64,000 nucleotides of DNA from Sporosarcina sp. HYO08 (GTDB taxonomy: Bacteria; Bacillota; Bacilli; Bacillales_A; Planococcaceae). Made by a program: the position numbers and the translations under genes. Below are positions 1-9,563 of this stretch, piece by piece. The stretch is from NCBI RefSeq assembly GCF_001563475.1, contig NZ_LPUT01000023.1, forward strand, positions 395,015 through 459,014, written 5' to 3'. The stretch's first letter is position 1, and each line of letters starts with the position of its first letter. The notes under the pieces were generated by a model. That model searched no databases. It was not told where the DNA came from and saw only the letters and a program-made list of their open reading frames with translations.

Positions 1-713
1 TCTACACCTTCAACAACCGAGGTTAAAAACAAATTATCGCGCAATGTATGCGCATACAATTCGTTAATGAACACGGTCGCGAGGTGATTTGCTTCTGCAA
101 TGACAAGTTCGATGGCATTTTTACTTTTGGCCGACATGCCGGCAATGTTAACAATCCCTAATAATTCATTTGTAAATGGTTCTACAATTGGCGTTGCTGC
201 ACAAAACCATTCATGGTTTTTTTCGCAAAAATGCTCAGAAAATAAAACTTGGGCAGGCTGCTTCGTTCGAAGTGCAACGCCAACTGCATTCGTACCCGCT
301 GATTGTTCGCTCCAAGTTCCCCCGCACATGATGTTTAATCGATTGGCCATTTTCAAAGTCATTTCATCGCCATTCGATTGTAGGATCGTTCCATGCTTGT
401 CCACTATAGAAAGCATCGTTTTTGATTCACTGAGTAAATCCGTAAATGTTGACATTTTTGGTTCGACAAATGATAACAATCGCTCATTTTGCGCTAATCT
501 GCTATACAGGGCCTGTTCACTAATAATTTCATTGATCCGACTTTGAAATGGATCCACACCCATTTCCTTTGAACTTTTCCACGAGTGATAAATCTCGGGA
601 CGAATAACATGATCCATTTTCCGTCCTTGCTCCAAATAATGTTTCCATGCGTTTTTAGTAGAAAGATAATAATGGTCCGAAGTGACCAAAGCCTCTCTTA
701 ACAATCGATTCAT
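1..713 (-). CDS. AcoR-like (sigma-54-type) transcriptional regulator, N-terminal part
   Basis: Open frame of 237 codons that runs off the left window edge, so the C-terminus is missing. It starts with ATG after a GGGAGG site. The N-terminal ~60 residues and the GAF-type sensor that follows resemble regulators of the AcoR family: CGGTWSEQSAGTNAVG lies at residues 130-145 and an HEWFCAATPI stretch at 167-176. In that family the sensor is followed by an AAA+ sigma-54 interaction domain and a Fis-type HTH, neither of which is visible here. The ligand is unknown. The gene is separated from ypiF by a terminator and is its own transcription unit. Confidence 0.75.
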   Translation of the reverse strand, partial: MNRLLREALVTSDHYYLSTKNAWKHYLEQGRKMDHVIRPEIYHSWKSSKEMGVDPFQSRINEIISEQALYSRLAQNERLLSFVEPKMSTFTDLLSESKTMLSIVDKHGTILQSNGDEMTLKMANRLNIMCGGTWSEQSAGTNAVGVALRTKQPAQVLFSEHFCEKNHEWFCAATPIVEPFTNELLGIVNIAGMSAKSKNAIELVIAEANHLATVFINELYAHTLRDNLFLTSVVEGV

Positions 714-820
714 CTTCTTCCTCCCGTACCTATTATCTATGCAACAACATATTAACCTACTATTCCAAATAGTATAACATAAAATAATTGCCCAATTCCC
801 TTAATATCCAACAAACAAAT

Positions 821-851
821 GAACGCTTCCCATTACTTCTGGAAAGCGTTC
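821..851 (-). terminator. Probable terminator downstream of ypiF
   Basis: Hairpin with arms GAACGCTTTCC and GGAAGCGTTC (one bulge, 9-base loop). On the minus strand it is followed by a T-rich stretch. It closes the long aro/ypi block. Confidence 0.6.
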
Positions 852-877
852 ACTTGCACAACTATTGAAGTTCCATT

Positions 878-1327
878 TTACTGCCCCGACCATTTCTCCG
901 TCAGCTTTGGCAAAAGCTGTCTAAACTGATCTTCTATCACTTTCATCTTCAAGGCATCATCCATACTTTCTATCGGAACAGATGGCACCCAAAGGACTTC
1001 ACCCGCCAATTCAATACGAGTCCATGCAGGATCTGTCGTTACATAAAAAATATGTTTAAACGGCAATTCCTGAAGATCTTTTGAAAATGTTTCACCTATT
1101 TGTACCAAATCAATGCTAGGTGTATATGTAAATGGCGGTAGAAGCATTAGCCTGCCTTTAAACTGTGCCTCCATGAATGTCACAAGCTGCATTAAAAACT
1201 CCGATGCAGATGCACTATTTTTCATCGCTGCCGCATTTGTTTCAATTTTAAGCAACGGTACAATGAGCGTGTCGATATATTGTTGCTGCTGTAGAAATGT
1301 ATCCATATCTTTAGATGTCCAATTCAT
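878..1327 (-). CDS. ypiF: YpiF, DUF2487 family protein
   Basis: 149-residue soluble protein of unknown function, recognised by its opening residues (MNWTSKDMDTFLQQ) and by position after ypiA and ypiB. An upstream in-frame ATG at 1372 exists, but the start at 1327 has the GGGGG-type ribosome site and matches the usual family length. In B. subtilis ypiF sits just before qcrABC (menaquinol:cytochrome c reductase). Here a terminator and an unrelated regulator follow instead. Any link to the cytochrome complex is therefore inference from other genomes. Confidence 0.75.
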   Translation of the reverse strand: MNWTSKDMDTFLQQQQYIDTLIVPLLKIETNAAAMKNSASASEFLMQLVTFMEAQFKGRLMLLPPFTYTPSIDLVQIGETFSKDLQELPFKHIFYVTTDPAWTRIELAGEVLWVPSVPIESMDDALKMKVIEDQFRQLLPKLTEKWSGQ

Positions 1328-1387
1328 TTCCTCAATCCCCCTGCAATCAAAACGAGCAAATGACTCCATCACAATAAGATGGAGTCA

Positions 1388-1939
1388 TTACTCTTTTAAT
1401 ACTTCCAAGTCCTTTAACATATCGGACAGCGTGATAAACAACTCTTTATTATTTGCATCAAGCGCTTCATCCACTCTTTTCATCAAGTTGGCCGCCGTCA
1501 TCTTCGAAATGCTTTCCTCAAGCAGTTGTTCAGCAATTTGTTTATCCCTTTCACTTACTTGCAAGTAAGTGGGAAGGAATGGATTTTCCTCCCGCACACT
1601 TGCATATTGAGGGCAAGTGTGATTGTTTGGGAAATTAAGCTGGATATACATTTTATCATCCGGATGAAGTCTTAAATCGTGAAATGACTTTTCTGCATCC
1701 GCTGTCATTAAATTGCCCTTATAAAACCGAAATGGAATACTGTCCGAATCTGTCGTCGACATCACCATTGCGCGGGGACAATAATGAGCTTCGTCCGTAA
1801 AATGAACGTTTTCTAGAAGGTGTTCTTGACTCAGAAGATAATTTAAAATCCATACACATTCACGGCGTTTCAATTTATACCGTTTTAAAAACCAGCGTAC
1901 GAAATCCTTTTTGGCTGCGACAGGAACCATAGCAGTCAT
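1388..1939 (-). CDS. ypiB: YpiB, UPF0302 family protein
   Basis: 183-residue protein of the UPF0302/YpiB family. The N-terminal part is rich in basic and aromatic residues (KKDFVRWFLKRYKLKRRECV), and the C-terminal third is predicted helical. The start at 1939 is chosen because GGAGG lies 6 bases upstream and the ypiA stop codon ends 2 bases before it. Two earlier in-frame starts would overlap ypiA and lack a ribosome site. Biochemical role is not known from the sequence. It is co-transcribed with ypiA and ypiF. Confidence 0.8.
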   Translation of the reverse strand: MTAMVPVAAKKDFVRWFLKRYKLKRRECVWILNYLLSQEHLLENVHFTDEAHYCPRAMVMSTTDSDSIPFRFYKGNLMTADAEKSFHDLRLHPDDKMYIQLNFPNNHTCPQYASVREENPFLPTYLQVSERDKQIAEQLLEESISKMTAANLMKRVDEALDANNKELFITLSDMLKDLEVLKE

Positions 1940-1940
1940 G

Positions 1941-3206
1941 TCACACCTCCTCATCAATTGATGTTTCTAGAAAATCTCTCCAATTTGCGTCGTCAGGATT
2001 CAATTCAACCAATTTCTTTACGATGACAATAGCTTCTTCACGTCTTCCTTCTTCAAGTAGGAAGTTTGCATACTTACCTAAAAACTCTTGCTCCTCTTGT
2101 AATTCAGCATATGCCTTACGATAGGCTTTGTATGCATCATTATATTGTTCTAAACGTTCATAACTATATGCACGAAAAGCATTTAGTAGGGGAATTCCCT
2201 CATTGGTTGCTTGTTGATACGAAAGTAAATCCAGTAACTCCTCATCTTTTTCTTCCTCATTATACAACGAAGCGAGGGTTATCAAAGCTTCTACATACTC
2301 AGGATCTAAGACAAGCGCTTCTTTCAAATGCACTTCAGCTTGCTCAGGTAATCCAATCTTTAATGCTGATTTCCCAGCCGCCAATTGAAGCGCTTTGTCA
2401 AACTCGTCTCTTCGAATCCCGCGTTTAAATAACTCATAAGCGCCTTTGTCGTCACCCGTTGAAGATAATGCCTCACCCGCAAGCATATATGCCGAGAAAT
2501 AATCAGGATCCATCTCGAGTAAATCTGTTAGCAATGGTACTGTTCTTTCGGGGCGACCGCTTTGGAAATAGGCAAATGCGGCACCAAAAATAATATCTGG
2601 CGTAGGTGACTTTTCCAAGAGCCTTTCATAATAAGGGATTGCCTCTTCATATGCAGCACCTGCGTTATAGGCTTCAGCCACCCGCGATAATAAATCGATG
2701 GGTCCGATTTGACCGACTTCCTCAAGCAATTCAAGATAATATTGAATAGCCTCTCCGTATTTCCCTGCATTTAAAAGCAATTCCGCATAAGCAAATCGGA
2801 CAACAGGTTCATGCGGTGCGAGTTTATGCGCTTCTTGAATTTTTGCAAGTGCAGCTTCGGCCATACCAGTCATTTGATAATAGTCAGCAAGTGCCAACAA
2901 AGATTGCACGTACTCTTCGTCTTCTATGGAAATATCCGTTAACAATAAGAGTGCTTCGTCCTCCTGGCCTAACTCAAGCAGGATACCCGCGCGATCAATC
3001 TTTAATTGCGCCTCGTTCGGCAAATGAAGAAGTAGCACTTCATAAATACGGTCAGCTTCTTCAAGAAAACCATAGTCTATTAAAAGTCCCGCGGTATCAT
3101 ACAGCAAATCAAAATCAGTTGAAGCAAGCAGCGCTTCAAGTGTTCGCTGTAAAGAAGTGACATCTCCTTCTATTATTTGCCGTTCAATTTCTTGCAACTT
3201 CCCCAT
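1941..3206 (-). CDS. ypiA: YpiA, tetratricopeptide-repeat protein
   Basis: 421-residue protein made almost entirely of TPR-type helical pairs, with repeated A-Y/G-x-A-I-x-Y-Y and L-P-x-A/N-P signatures. Examples are GKYGEAIQYYLELLEE and AYEEAIPYYERLLEK. No signal peptide or membrane segment is visible, so it is probably a cytoplasmic scaffold. The start has an AGGTGA site. It follows aroA by 36 bases and is almost fused to ypiB, so it belongs to the aro/ypi transcription block. The partner protein is unknown. Confidence 0.8.
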   Translation of the reverse strand: MGKLQEIERQIIEGDVTSLQRTLEALLASTDFDLLYDTAGLLIDYGFLEEADRIYEVLLLHLPNEAQLKIDRAGILLELGQEDEALLLLTDISIEDEEYVQSLLALADYYQMTGMAEAALAKIQEAHKLAPHEPVVRFAYAELLLNAGKYGEAIQYYLELLEEVGQIGPIDLLSRVAEAYNAGAAYEEAIPYYERLLEKSPTPDIIFGAAFAYFQSGRPERTVPLLTDLLEMDPDYFSAYMLAGEALSSTGDDKGAYELFKRGIRRDEFDKALQLAAGKSALKIGLPEQAEVHLKEALVLDPEYVEALITLASLYNEEEKDEELLDLLSYQQATNEGIPLLNAFRAYSYERLEQYNDAYKAYRKAYAELQEEQEFLGKYANFLLEEGRREEAIVIVKKLVELNPDDANWRDFLETSIDEEV

Positions 3207-3242
3207 ATTTTCACCTGTTCTTTCACAATGTATACATTTGCC

Positions 3243-4550
3243 TTAACCATTTACATTGGATGGACTCGTCAGTTTTTCCAAGTGTTCGAAAAATGTAGGA
3301 TACGAAATGTTAATACATGCAACATCTTGAATCGTGATCGGATCTTTCGCAACGATGGATGCAATGGCAGCCATCATCCCGATCCGATGATCCCCATAGG
3401 AAAACAGTGTTCCGCCCGATAACGGTGTAGGACCATGTATGATCATACCGTCTTCGGTTTCTTCGATATTCGCACCTAACTTCTTTAACTCCGCAGTAAC
3501 AGCTGCAATTCGATCCGTTTCTTTGACACGAAGCTCGGCTGCATCTTTGATGATCGTCGTTCCTTTAGCCTGCGTAGCAAGCAGCGCTATGACAGGAAGT
3601 TCGTCAATAAGCCTTGGAATGAGTTCACCTGAAACTTCAGTTCCTTGCAAACGATTATAGGCTACTTTAACTGTACCATAAGGTTCGCCTATTTCACCCT
3701 TTTGATCAACTATTTCAATCGCTGCTCCCATTTTTTCAAGGACATCAAGAATACCCGTTCTCGTTGGATTTAGTCCTACATTGTTAAATGTAATCCAATT
3801 TCCTTCTTTGATCGCTGCGGCGACCATAAAAAATGCTGCCGATGAAATATCGCCGGGTACATGTACATCTGTTCCTTTCAGCTCTGCCCCGCCTTCAACA
3901 GAAACAGTTTTCCCCTTCTGTTCAATGGATACACCAAATTGTTCAAGCATTCTTTCGGTATGATCGCGGGATACTGTTTGTTCGCTGACAGACGTTTTCC
4001 CTTCAGCATTAAGTCCTGCCAATAAAATAGCGGATTTCACTTGGGCACTCGCTACTGGCATCTCATAATCGATCGCTTGTAATGAGCTTCCTGAAATCGT
4101 CAGCGGCAGTAAATTACTATCCGGCTGCCCCTCAATAGAAGCGCCCATTAAGCGCAGCGGCAACGATACACGATTCATCGGTCGTTTTGACAAGTACTCG
4201 TCACCTGTAAGAACAGATGTTACGTTAGAACCTGCAAGGATGCCAAGCATTAGTCTCGCTGTCGTTCCAGAATTCCCAGCATATAGCTCTCCTTCTGGCA
4301 TGGTCCAGTTTTTCATGCCTGGGCTATGAATCGTTACATTTGTTCCTTCTCTTTCAATCGAGACGCCAAGCTGCCGAAAAATATCGATCGTCCGCAGGCA
4401 GTCCTCTCCGTCCAAGAAGCCTGTAATACGCGTTGTTCCTTCGGCAATTGAACCGAGCATGACGGCCCGGTGGGAAATTGACTTGTCCCCCGGAACCGTT
4501 AATTCACCCGTCAGTTGTGAATGATTGAACGCTATCGTTTTCAAATTCAT
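3243..4550 (-). CDS. aroA: 3-phosphoshikimate 1-carboxyvinyltransferase (EPSP synthase)
   Basis: 435 residues. It transfers the enolpyruvyl group of PEP to shikimate 3-phosphate, the sixth step of the shikimate pathway, in the cytoplasm. The substrate-binding PGDKSISHRA motif is at residues 20-29 (K23), followed by AGNSGTTARL and, near the end, SYGDHRIGM. The start at 4550 has GGGGAG upstream; an in-frame start 21 bases earlier is poorer. It follows tyrA by 17 bases and is the last biosynthetic gene before ypiA. In B. subtilis nomenclature this gene is called aroE. Confidence 0.95.
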   Translation of the reverse strand: MNLKTIAFNHSQLTGELTVPGDKSISHRAVMLGSIAEGTTRITGFLDGEDCLRTIDIFRQLGVSIEREGTNVTIHSPGMKNWTMPEGELYAGNSGTTARLMLGILAGSNVTSVLTGDEYLSKRPMNRVSLPLRLMGASIEGQPDSNLLPLTISGSSLQAIDYEMPVASAQVKSAILLAGLNAEGKTSVSEQTVSRDHTERMLEQFGVSIEQKGKTVSVEGGAELKGTDVHVPGDISSAAFFMVAAAIKEGNWITFNNVGLNPTRTGILDVLEKMGAAIEIVDQKGEIGEPYGTVKVAYNRLQGTEVSGELIPRLIDELPVIALLATQAKGTTIIKDAAELRVKETDRIAAVTAELKKLGANIEETEDGMIIHGPTPLSGGTLFSYGDHRIGMMAAIASIVAKDPITIQDVACINISYPTFFEHLEKLTSPSNVNG

Positions 4551-4567
4551 TTCCAGCTCCCCTTCGT

Positions 4568-5680
4568 TCAAATAATATGCATCGAATAATCGGTTGCTTT
4601 CTCCAAGGCCTTTTGGGCATGTTTTCGATCCTCGGCAGTTTGAAAGCTGATCACCAAAATGCCATATACGTCCGTCCGTGTTTCTACGATACGAATACTT
4701 GTTAAACTAATCCGCTCATCGGCTAAAATCTTTGTGATTTCAGAAATAATACCCGGCGTATCCGGTATGTCAATATGTAAATCAAAAGGCGTATAAAGGG
4801 CACCTTGAACAGCGCCTTTAGAAGTAAGCGGCAAAGTATCTCGAAATTTCTTCGCATCCGCAAAGAATTCATAAATATGGTTTTCATCATTCGAGGCGAT
4901 CATTTGGCGAACTTCGGTCATCTTCTCCATCCAACCATCGATTTGCGTTAATAACTCTTCTTGATTTTGAAGGGTGATATCCCGCCACATCACCGGATCC
5001 GCTGATGCAATTCTCGTAATATCACGGAAACCTCCCGCGGCTAACTGTTTCACAAACGGCTGGTGTTCGTGTTGATCTTCAAGTCTGCCAACGAGCGAAG
5101 ATGCCACGATATGAGGGAAATGGCTAACAATGGCCGTCATTCGATCGTGTTCTATCGCATCGAGGACGACAATTTTCCCTTTTGTCGGCAGCAGCAAATG
5201 CCGCATTCTTTGGATTTGCTCTTCATCCGCCGTGTGGGAAGGGGTCAACACATAATAGGCATTTTCAAACAAGTGTCCTAACGCTGCAGAAACACCGCTT
5301 TTATGAGAACCCGCCATCGGATGCCCCCCAATGACAATGATCCCTTTTTCAATTAAGTTCGCAGCTGCATCCATAATTGGTTTTTTTGTACTTCCGGTAT
5401 CAGAAATAATCACATTCTCTTTTAACTTCCAAGTTTCGGCTTCTTGTAATAACCTCACCGTCGTATTGACAGGTGTTGCAAAAATAATTACGTCGGCATT
5501 TCGGCATGCCGCTTCCGCCGACGGTGCAATGGTGTCAATGATGCCTCTTCGGTAAGCCTCATCCGCCGTTTGATAAGATCGGTCAAAGCCGATTACGTGA
5601 AGATTGGCATTTCTTTTCAGCGCCAGACCAAGCGAACCGCCAATTAGGCCTAATCCAATGATGGCTACGTTTTCTTTCAT
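4568..5680 (-). CDS. tyrA: Prephenate dehydrogenase with C-terminal ACT domain
   Basis: 370 residues. It oxidises and decarboxylates prephenate to 4-hydroxyphenylpyruvate with NAD, on the way to tyrosine. A Rossmann GLGLIGGSLG motif lies at residues 8-17 and the conserved GGHPMAGSHKSG follows mid-protein. The last ~75 residues form an ACT domain (DIPDTPGIISEITKIL), which in this family mediates feedback by tyrosine. The start at 5680 has a GGAAGGG site. It ends 17 bases before aroA and begins 5 bases after the hisC stop, so it is tightly coupled. Confidence 0.95.
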   Translation of the reverse strand: MKENVAIIGLGLIGGSLGLALKRNANLHVIGFDRSYQTADEAYRRGIIDTIAPSAEAACRNADVIIFATPVNTTVRLLQEAETWKLKENVIISDTGSTKKPIMDAAANLIEKGIIVIGGHPMAGSHKSGVSAALGHLFENAYYVLTPSHTADEEQIQRMRHLLLPTKGKIVVLDAIEHDRMTAIVSHFPHIVASSLVGRLEDQHEHQPFVKQLAAGGFRDITRIASADPVMWRDITLQNQEELLTQIDGWMEKMTEVRQMIASNDENHIYEFFADAKKFRDTLPLTSKGAVQGALYTPFDLHIDIPDTPGIISEITKILADERISLTSIRIVETRTDVYGILVISFQTAEDRKHAQKALEKATDYSMHII

Positions 5681-5685
5681 TTGTC

Positions 5686-6777
5686 TTACCCTTCCATCCA
5701 CAAACGATCAAAAGCTTGAAACAGTTTGTCATTCTGTTCTTCTGAACCAATCGTTATACGTACAAAGCCAGGTATCCCAAGCGCATTTCCACTTCTCACG
5801 ATCAATCCATCGTGTAAAAGTTTTTCGGATGCGACGTCCGTATCGTTTGGTACTTCCATTAAAACAAAATTGGTTTCAGAATCGTACAAACGAATGTTTT
5901 TTTCTTGTGCATATTGTTTAAATCTTTCTCTTTGCTGGTGGTTTAACGCACGGCACTGCTCGATGAATGCTTCATCTTCTATTGCTTTTTCGGCAACACT
6001 GAGTGCAAAGGAGTTATTATTGAAAGGGTTTCGAACTTTGTTTAACTCTGTGATGATTGTCGGATCACTGATCGCGTAGCCGATTCGATAAGCTGCAAGA
6101 CCATACGCTTTTGAAAATGTACGTAAAATACTAATATTTGAAAATTGGTTAAGCCAAGTCATCGAATCTACATGTCCGGGATCGGTAATATACTCGAAAT
6201 AAGCCTCATCCAATACGACTAATACATCGCTTGGCACTTTTTCAAGAAATGATTTTAGGTCATCGCTTGGGATTAAATTCCCCGTCGGATTGTTCGGGTT
6301 ACAAATCCAAACGACAGCCGTCTGCTCATCGATTGCCTGCAAAAAACCATCCAGATCATGCTGTCCATTGTCGGTGAGCGGAATTTCACGAATTTCCGCG
6401 CCTTCGATTTTGGCATTATGCGCATATTGCGGAAATGTCGTAGCCGCCATAACCGTATTCGTATCAGGTCCTAAAAGTGCCCTTGAAATGATCGTAACGA
6501 TTTCATCTGAGCCGTTTCCAAATAAAATTGCACCTTCATCTACACCATGTTTCTCGGCAAGTTTACCGCGCAATGATGCTGCAAAACCATCCGGATAAAT
6601 TTCAGTATGGATGGAAGCAGAATTGATCCACTCTTGTACAGACGGTGCACAGCCGTATGGATTCTCATTCGAGGCAAGCTTTACGACTTCTTTTAATCCA
6701 TAATGCTGAATGACATCTTCGATCGATCTCCCCGGCTTATAAGGCGTAATCTCTTGTAATGCTTTAACCCATTTCAT
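5686..6777 (-). CDS. hisC: Histidinol-phosphate / aromatic aminotransferase
   Basis: 363-residue PLP-dependent class II aminotransferase. ASNENPYG lies near residue 45 and the PLP-lysine motif RTFSKAYGLA near residue 220, followed by YRIGY. In B. subtilis the homologue at this position serves both histidine synthesis and the last step of Phe and Tyr synthesis; the neighbours aroH and tyrA support the same dual role here (inference). The start at 6777 follows a GGGGGGA site. A much longer in-frame extension upstream overlaps aroH and is not supported. Confidence 0.93.
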   Translation of the reverse strand: MKWVKALQEITPYKPGRSIEDVIQHYGLKEVVKLASNENPYGCAPSVQEWINSASIHTEIYPDGFAASLRGKLAEKHGVDEGAILFGNGSDEIVTIISRALLGPDTNTVMAATTFPQYAHNAKIEGAEIREIPLTDNGQHDLDGFLQAIDEQTAVVWICNPNNPTGNLIPSDDLKSFLEKVPSDVLVVLDEAYFEYITDPGHVDSMTWLNQFSNISILRTFSKAYGLAAYRIGYAISDPTIITELNKVRNPFNNNSFALSVAEKAIEDEAFIEQCRALNHQQRERFKQYAQEKNIRLYDSETNFVLMEVPNDTDVASEKLLHDGLIVRSGNALGIPGFVRITIGSEEQNDKLFQAFDRLWMEG

Positions 6778-6808
6778 CAAAATCCCCCCGTTTAGTCCGA
6801 TACATATA

Positions 6809-7174
6809 TTACTTTTGTAAATCTGGTCGCAATTTAACCGCATCGTTTTGGTAAACATGCTGTATATAGCGTTGTGGTACATCTGTATTAACATGCATAA
6901 GAACGCGAATGCAACGCGGCAGTGCCCCTGGAATATCCATTTCATGCGTGCACATAACAGGCACGTATTTCCAGCCATCGATTGAACGAACAGCTTTCGC
7001 AGGAAACGTCGAGTGAATGTCTGTCGTTGTAGAGATCAAAACCGAAATAATATCTTTCGGCAATACTTTGTTTACTTCGGCAAGTTCAATGACAAGCGCT
7101 TCCGTCGCCGCCAACACATCTTCACTTTCATCGCGTTGGACGGTCGTTGCACCTCTTAATCCCCTAACCATCAT
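6809..7174 (-). CDS. aroH: Chorismate mutase, AroH type
   Basis: 121-residue monofunctional chorismate mutase of the trimeric AroH fold, converting chorismate to prephenate. It opens with MMVRGLRGATTV and keeps the active-site region FPAKAVRSIDGWKYVPV and the C-terminal RHVY-like segment IQHVYQNDAVKLRPDL. The start at 7174 is 9 bases after a GGGAG site; the alternative at 7183 abuts that site. It overlaps the end of aroB by 11 bases. In B. subtilis the trpEDCFBA genes follow; here hisC follows directly. Confidence 0.93.
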   Translation of the reverse strand: MMVRGLRGATTVQRDESEDVLAATEALVIELAEVNKVLPKDIISVLISTTTDIHSTFPAKAVRSIDGWKYVPVMCTHEMDIPGALPRCIRVLMHVNTDVPQRYIQHVYQNDAVKLRPDLQK

Positions 7175-8279
7175 TTTTCCCATCTCCCTTTTTTATCCGT
7201 TCCCTTAATTGATGAAAAGCAGCATCACACGAAGCTTTTGTTAGTTCTTTTACAATAGGCTGTCCAACCTTTTCCAGCAGGACAAAATGCCATTTTCCAT
7301 GGGATGCCTTTTTATCTTTATCCATATATTCTGCAAACTCTTCAAAGTCATAGTCCATAATCGGTTGGAATGTATAGCCGTTCTTCCTTGCAAAGTCTAT
7401 GAAGCGATTCGTTAATTGTGCAGAGACGCCGCCTTCTGATTCGCTCAATAACAAGCTGTAAGCCATGCCGATCATGACCGATTCACCGTGGCTTAATCCG
7501 CCAAATCCACAAATGGCTTCCACAGCATGGCCAAATGTATGGCCAAAATTAAGAAACTTTCGGCTAGAATGCTCGAATTCGTCTTCTTCAACGATCTTTG
7601 CTTTCACTTGTATGCCTTTTAACAACTCTACCTGTAGCCAATCGATCGACGGTTCTGTAAATGACGGCTCATTTAATAGTTCTTCCGTCCAATTTTCATC
7701 CGAAATAAAGGCATGCTTTAACAATTCCGCCATGCCAGAACGAACTTCTACTGGCGGTAACGTTTTGAATAGTTCGGTCTGAAACAGTACACCTAAAGGC
7801 TGATGAAAAGCACCGACCATGTTTTTTCCTTCCGGCATATTGATCGCAGTTTTTCCGCCTACAGCACTATCGTGCGCTAAAATCGTTGTTGGACAATGAA
7901 GATAACGGATCCCGCGCATAAATGTTGCGGCAACAAATCCTGTTAAATCACCGCATGCACCACCGCCAAATGCAATGAGCAATGAATTTCTTGTGAAACC
8001 TTTATTTAACAAAAAAGATAGACATTCAAGGTAAACAGCGGATGTTTTGCAGCTTTCCCCAGAAGGCACTAATTTGACAGCAACTTCCGAATTCGTTACT
8101 TCTAGTGCGTCCAGCAAGAGCGGCAAATGGATTTCCGCTACCTGCTGGTCGGCAATAATGGCTATGTGATCGGCACTGCCCAGAAGATCCTGGTATTCCG
8201 TTGCCAATAACTGGTATGTATCTGAACCAATATGCACATCGTAAGCATGATTTTGAATACCGACTGTCAACTTTCCCAT
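7164..8279 (-). CDS. aroB: 3-dehydroquinate synthase
   Basis: 371 residues. It cyclises DAHP to 3-dehydroquinate (shikimate pathway step 2) using NAD and a divalent metal. The signature GGGACGDLTGFVAATFMRG and the metal-binding histidines in LNFGHTFGHAVE are present. The start at 8279 has AAGGAG upstream, and an earlier in-frame start would run into aroC. It begins 1 base after the aroC stop and its end overlaps aroH, so the three genes form one translationally coupled unit. Confidence 0.95.
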   Translation of the reverse strand: MGKLTVGIQNHAYDVHIGSDTYQLLATEYQDLLGSADHIAIIADQQVAEIHLPLLLDALEVTNSEVAVKLVPSGESCKTSAVYLECLSFLLNKGFTRNSLLIAFGGGACGDLTGFVAATFMRGIRYLHCPTTILAHDSAVGGKTAINMPEGKNMVGAFHQPLGVLFQTELFKTLPPVEVRSGMAELLKHAFISDENWTEELLNEPSFTEPSIDWLQVELLKGIQVKAKIVEEDEFEHSSRKFLNFGHTFGHAVEAICGFGGLSHGESVMIGMAYSLLLSESEGGVSAQLTNRFIDFARKNGYTFQPIMDYDFEEFAEYMDKDKKASHGKWHFVLLEKVGQPIVKELTKASCDAAFHQLRERIKKGDGKNDG

Positions 8280-8280
8280 A

Positions 8281-9462
8281 TTAAAACTCCTTGACATATT
8301 GTCTGTATTGGTCGATCTCCCTTTTGAGTCCATCCATTGTGTCGGAACGGAACTCTTCCATAATCGCTTTAGCCATTTCAGTTGCAATCACATGCTCAGC
8401 CACGACCGATGCGGCTGGTACTGCGCAAGGGTCAGAACGTTCAATTGTTGCTGCAAACGGCTCCTTCGTATCGATATCAACACTTTCAAGCGGTTTATAT
8501 AATGTTGGGATCGGCTTCATAACCCCTCGAACGACAATTGGCATTCCAGTCGTCATTCCACCTTCAAGCCCGCCTAATCGGTTCGATTTACGGTAATAGC
8601 CCCGCTCCTCGCTCCAAGCAATTTCATCATGCACTTCACTGCCCGGTCTTCTTGCCACTTCAAAGCCAAGACCGATTTCTACACCTTTAAATGCGTTAAT
8701 GCTCATCATAGCACCCGCAAGTTTGCCATCCATTTTACGGTCAAACTGTACATAGCTGCCAATTCCTGGCGGACAGCCTTCAATGATCACTTCAACGGTA
8801 CCACCTAGTGTATCACCGCGTCCTTTGATCTCATCGATCGCTTGTACCATTTGCTTTGAGGCTGCTGGATCTGCGCAGTAGACAGGATCTTGCTCGATCG
8901 TTTCGCGCAGCTCTTCTATCGTTACATCTGCATATGTATTCGGATCTGTTTGAATTCCGCCGATTTCAGTGACATGCGCGACCGTATGAATGCCCAGCTC
9001 TCGTAAAAACTGTTTGGCAACCGCACCGATCGCCACACGCATTGTCGTTTCGCGCGCTGAAGAACGTTCTAAAACATTGCGTAAATCACGATGTCCGTAC
9101 TTCATGCCCCCGACTAAATCTGCATGGCCTGGTCTTGGTCTCGTAATCTGCCTTTTAATATCTTCCGGATTCACATCTTCAGATAACGGCTCAATGCCCA
9201 TAATGCTTGTCCAATGCTTCCAATCATCATTCACAACAGAAAGTGTTACGGGTGAACCGATTGTTTTCCCATGACGAACACCTGAAGAAATGACAACTTG
9301 GTCTTTTTCAATTTGCATCCGTCTTCCACGCCCATGACCGCCTTGGCGCCTTTTCAGTTCTTTATTAATCATTTCAGCTGTTAGCTCCATTTGAGCGGGT
9401 AGTCCTTCGATAATAGCCGTCAATTGTGGTCCATGCGATTCACCAGCTGTAAAATATCTCAT
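8281..9462 (-). CDS. aroC: Chorismate synthase
   Basis: 393 residues, full length. It removes phosphate from EPSP to give chorismate using reduced FMN. The N-terminal signature [13 protein letters not shown], the GGHGRGRRM segment, and the [10 protein letters not shown] and ARETTMRVA motifs are all present. The ATG has a strong AAGGAGG site. It is the first gene of the aroC-aroB-aroH-hisC-tyrA-aroA run, about 100 bases downstream of cheR. In B. subtilis this gene is named aroF. Confidence 0.95.
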   Translation of the reverse strand: MRYFTAGESHGPQLTAIIEGLPAQMELTAEMINKELKRRQGGHGRGRRMQIEKDQVVISSGVRHGKTIGSPVTLSVVNDDWKHWTSIMGIEPLSEDVNPEDIKRQITRPRPGHADLVGGMKYGHRDLRNVLERSSARETTMRVAIGAVAKQFLRELGIHTVAHVTEIGGIQTDPNTYADVTIEELRETIEQDPVYCADPAASKQMVQAIDEIKGRGDTLGGTVEVIIEGCPPGIGSYVQFDRKMDGKLAGAMMSINAFKGVEIGLGFEVARRPGSEVHDEIAWSEERGYYRKSNRLGGLEGGMTTGMPIVVRGVMKPIPTLYKPLESVDIDTKEPFAATIERSDPCAVPAASVVAEHVIATEMAKAIMEEFRSDTMDGLKREIDQYRQYVKEF

Positions 9463-9563
9463 CTTTTTTCCTCCTTATCACCTGCATCAAAACAAAACGA
9501 TTTTATCCACTTTATCAAACTAAATGTGTTTTGACTATGCTTTTATTAAAAATATCTATCCAT

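Noticed and set aside
100..546. 148-codon plus-strand frame near the left edge
   Set aside because: It is the antisense of the AcoR-like regulator, whose minus-strand frame has a GAF motif and a good ribosome site.
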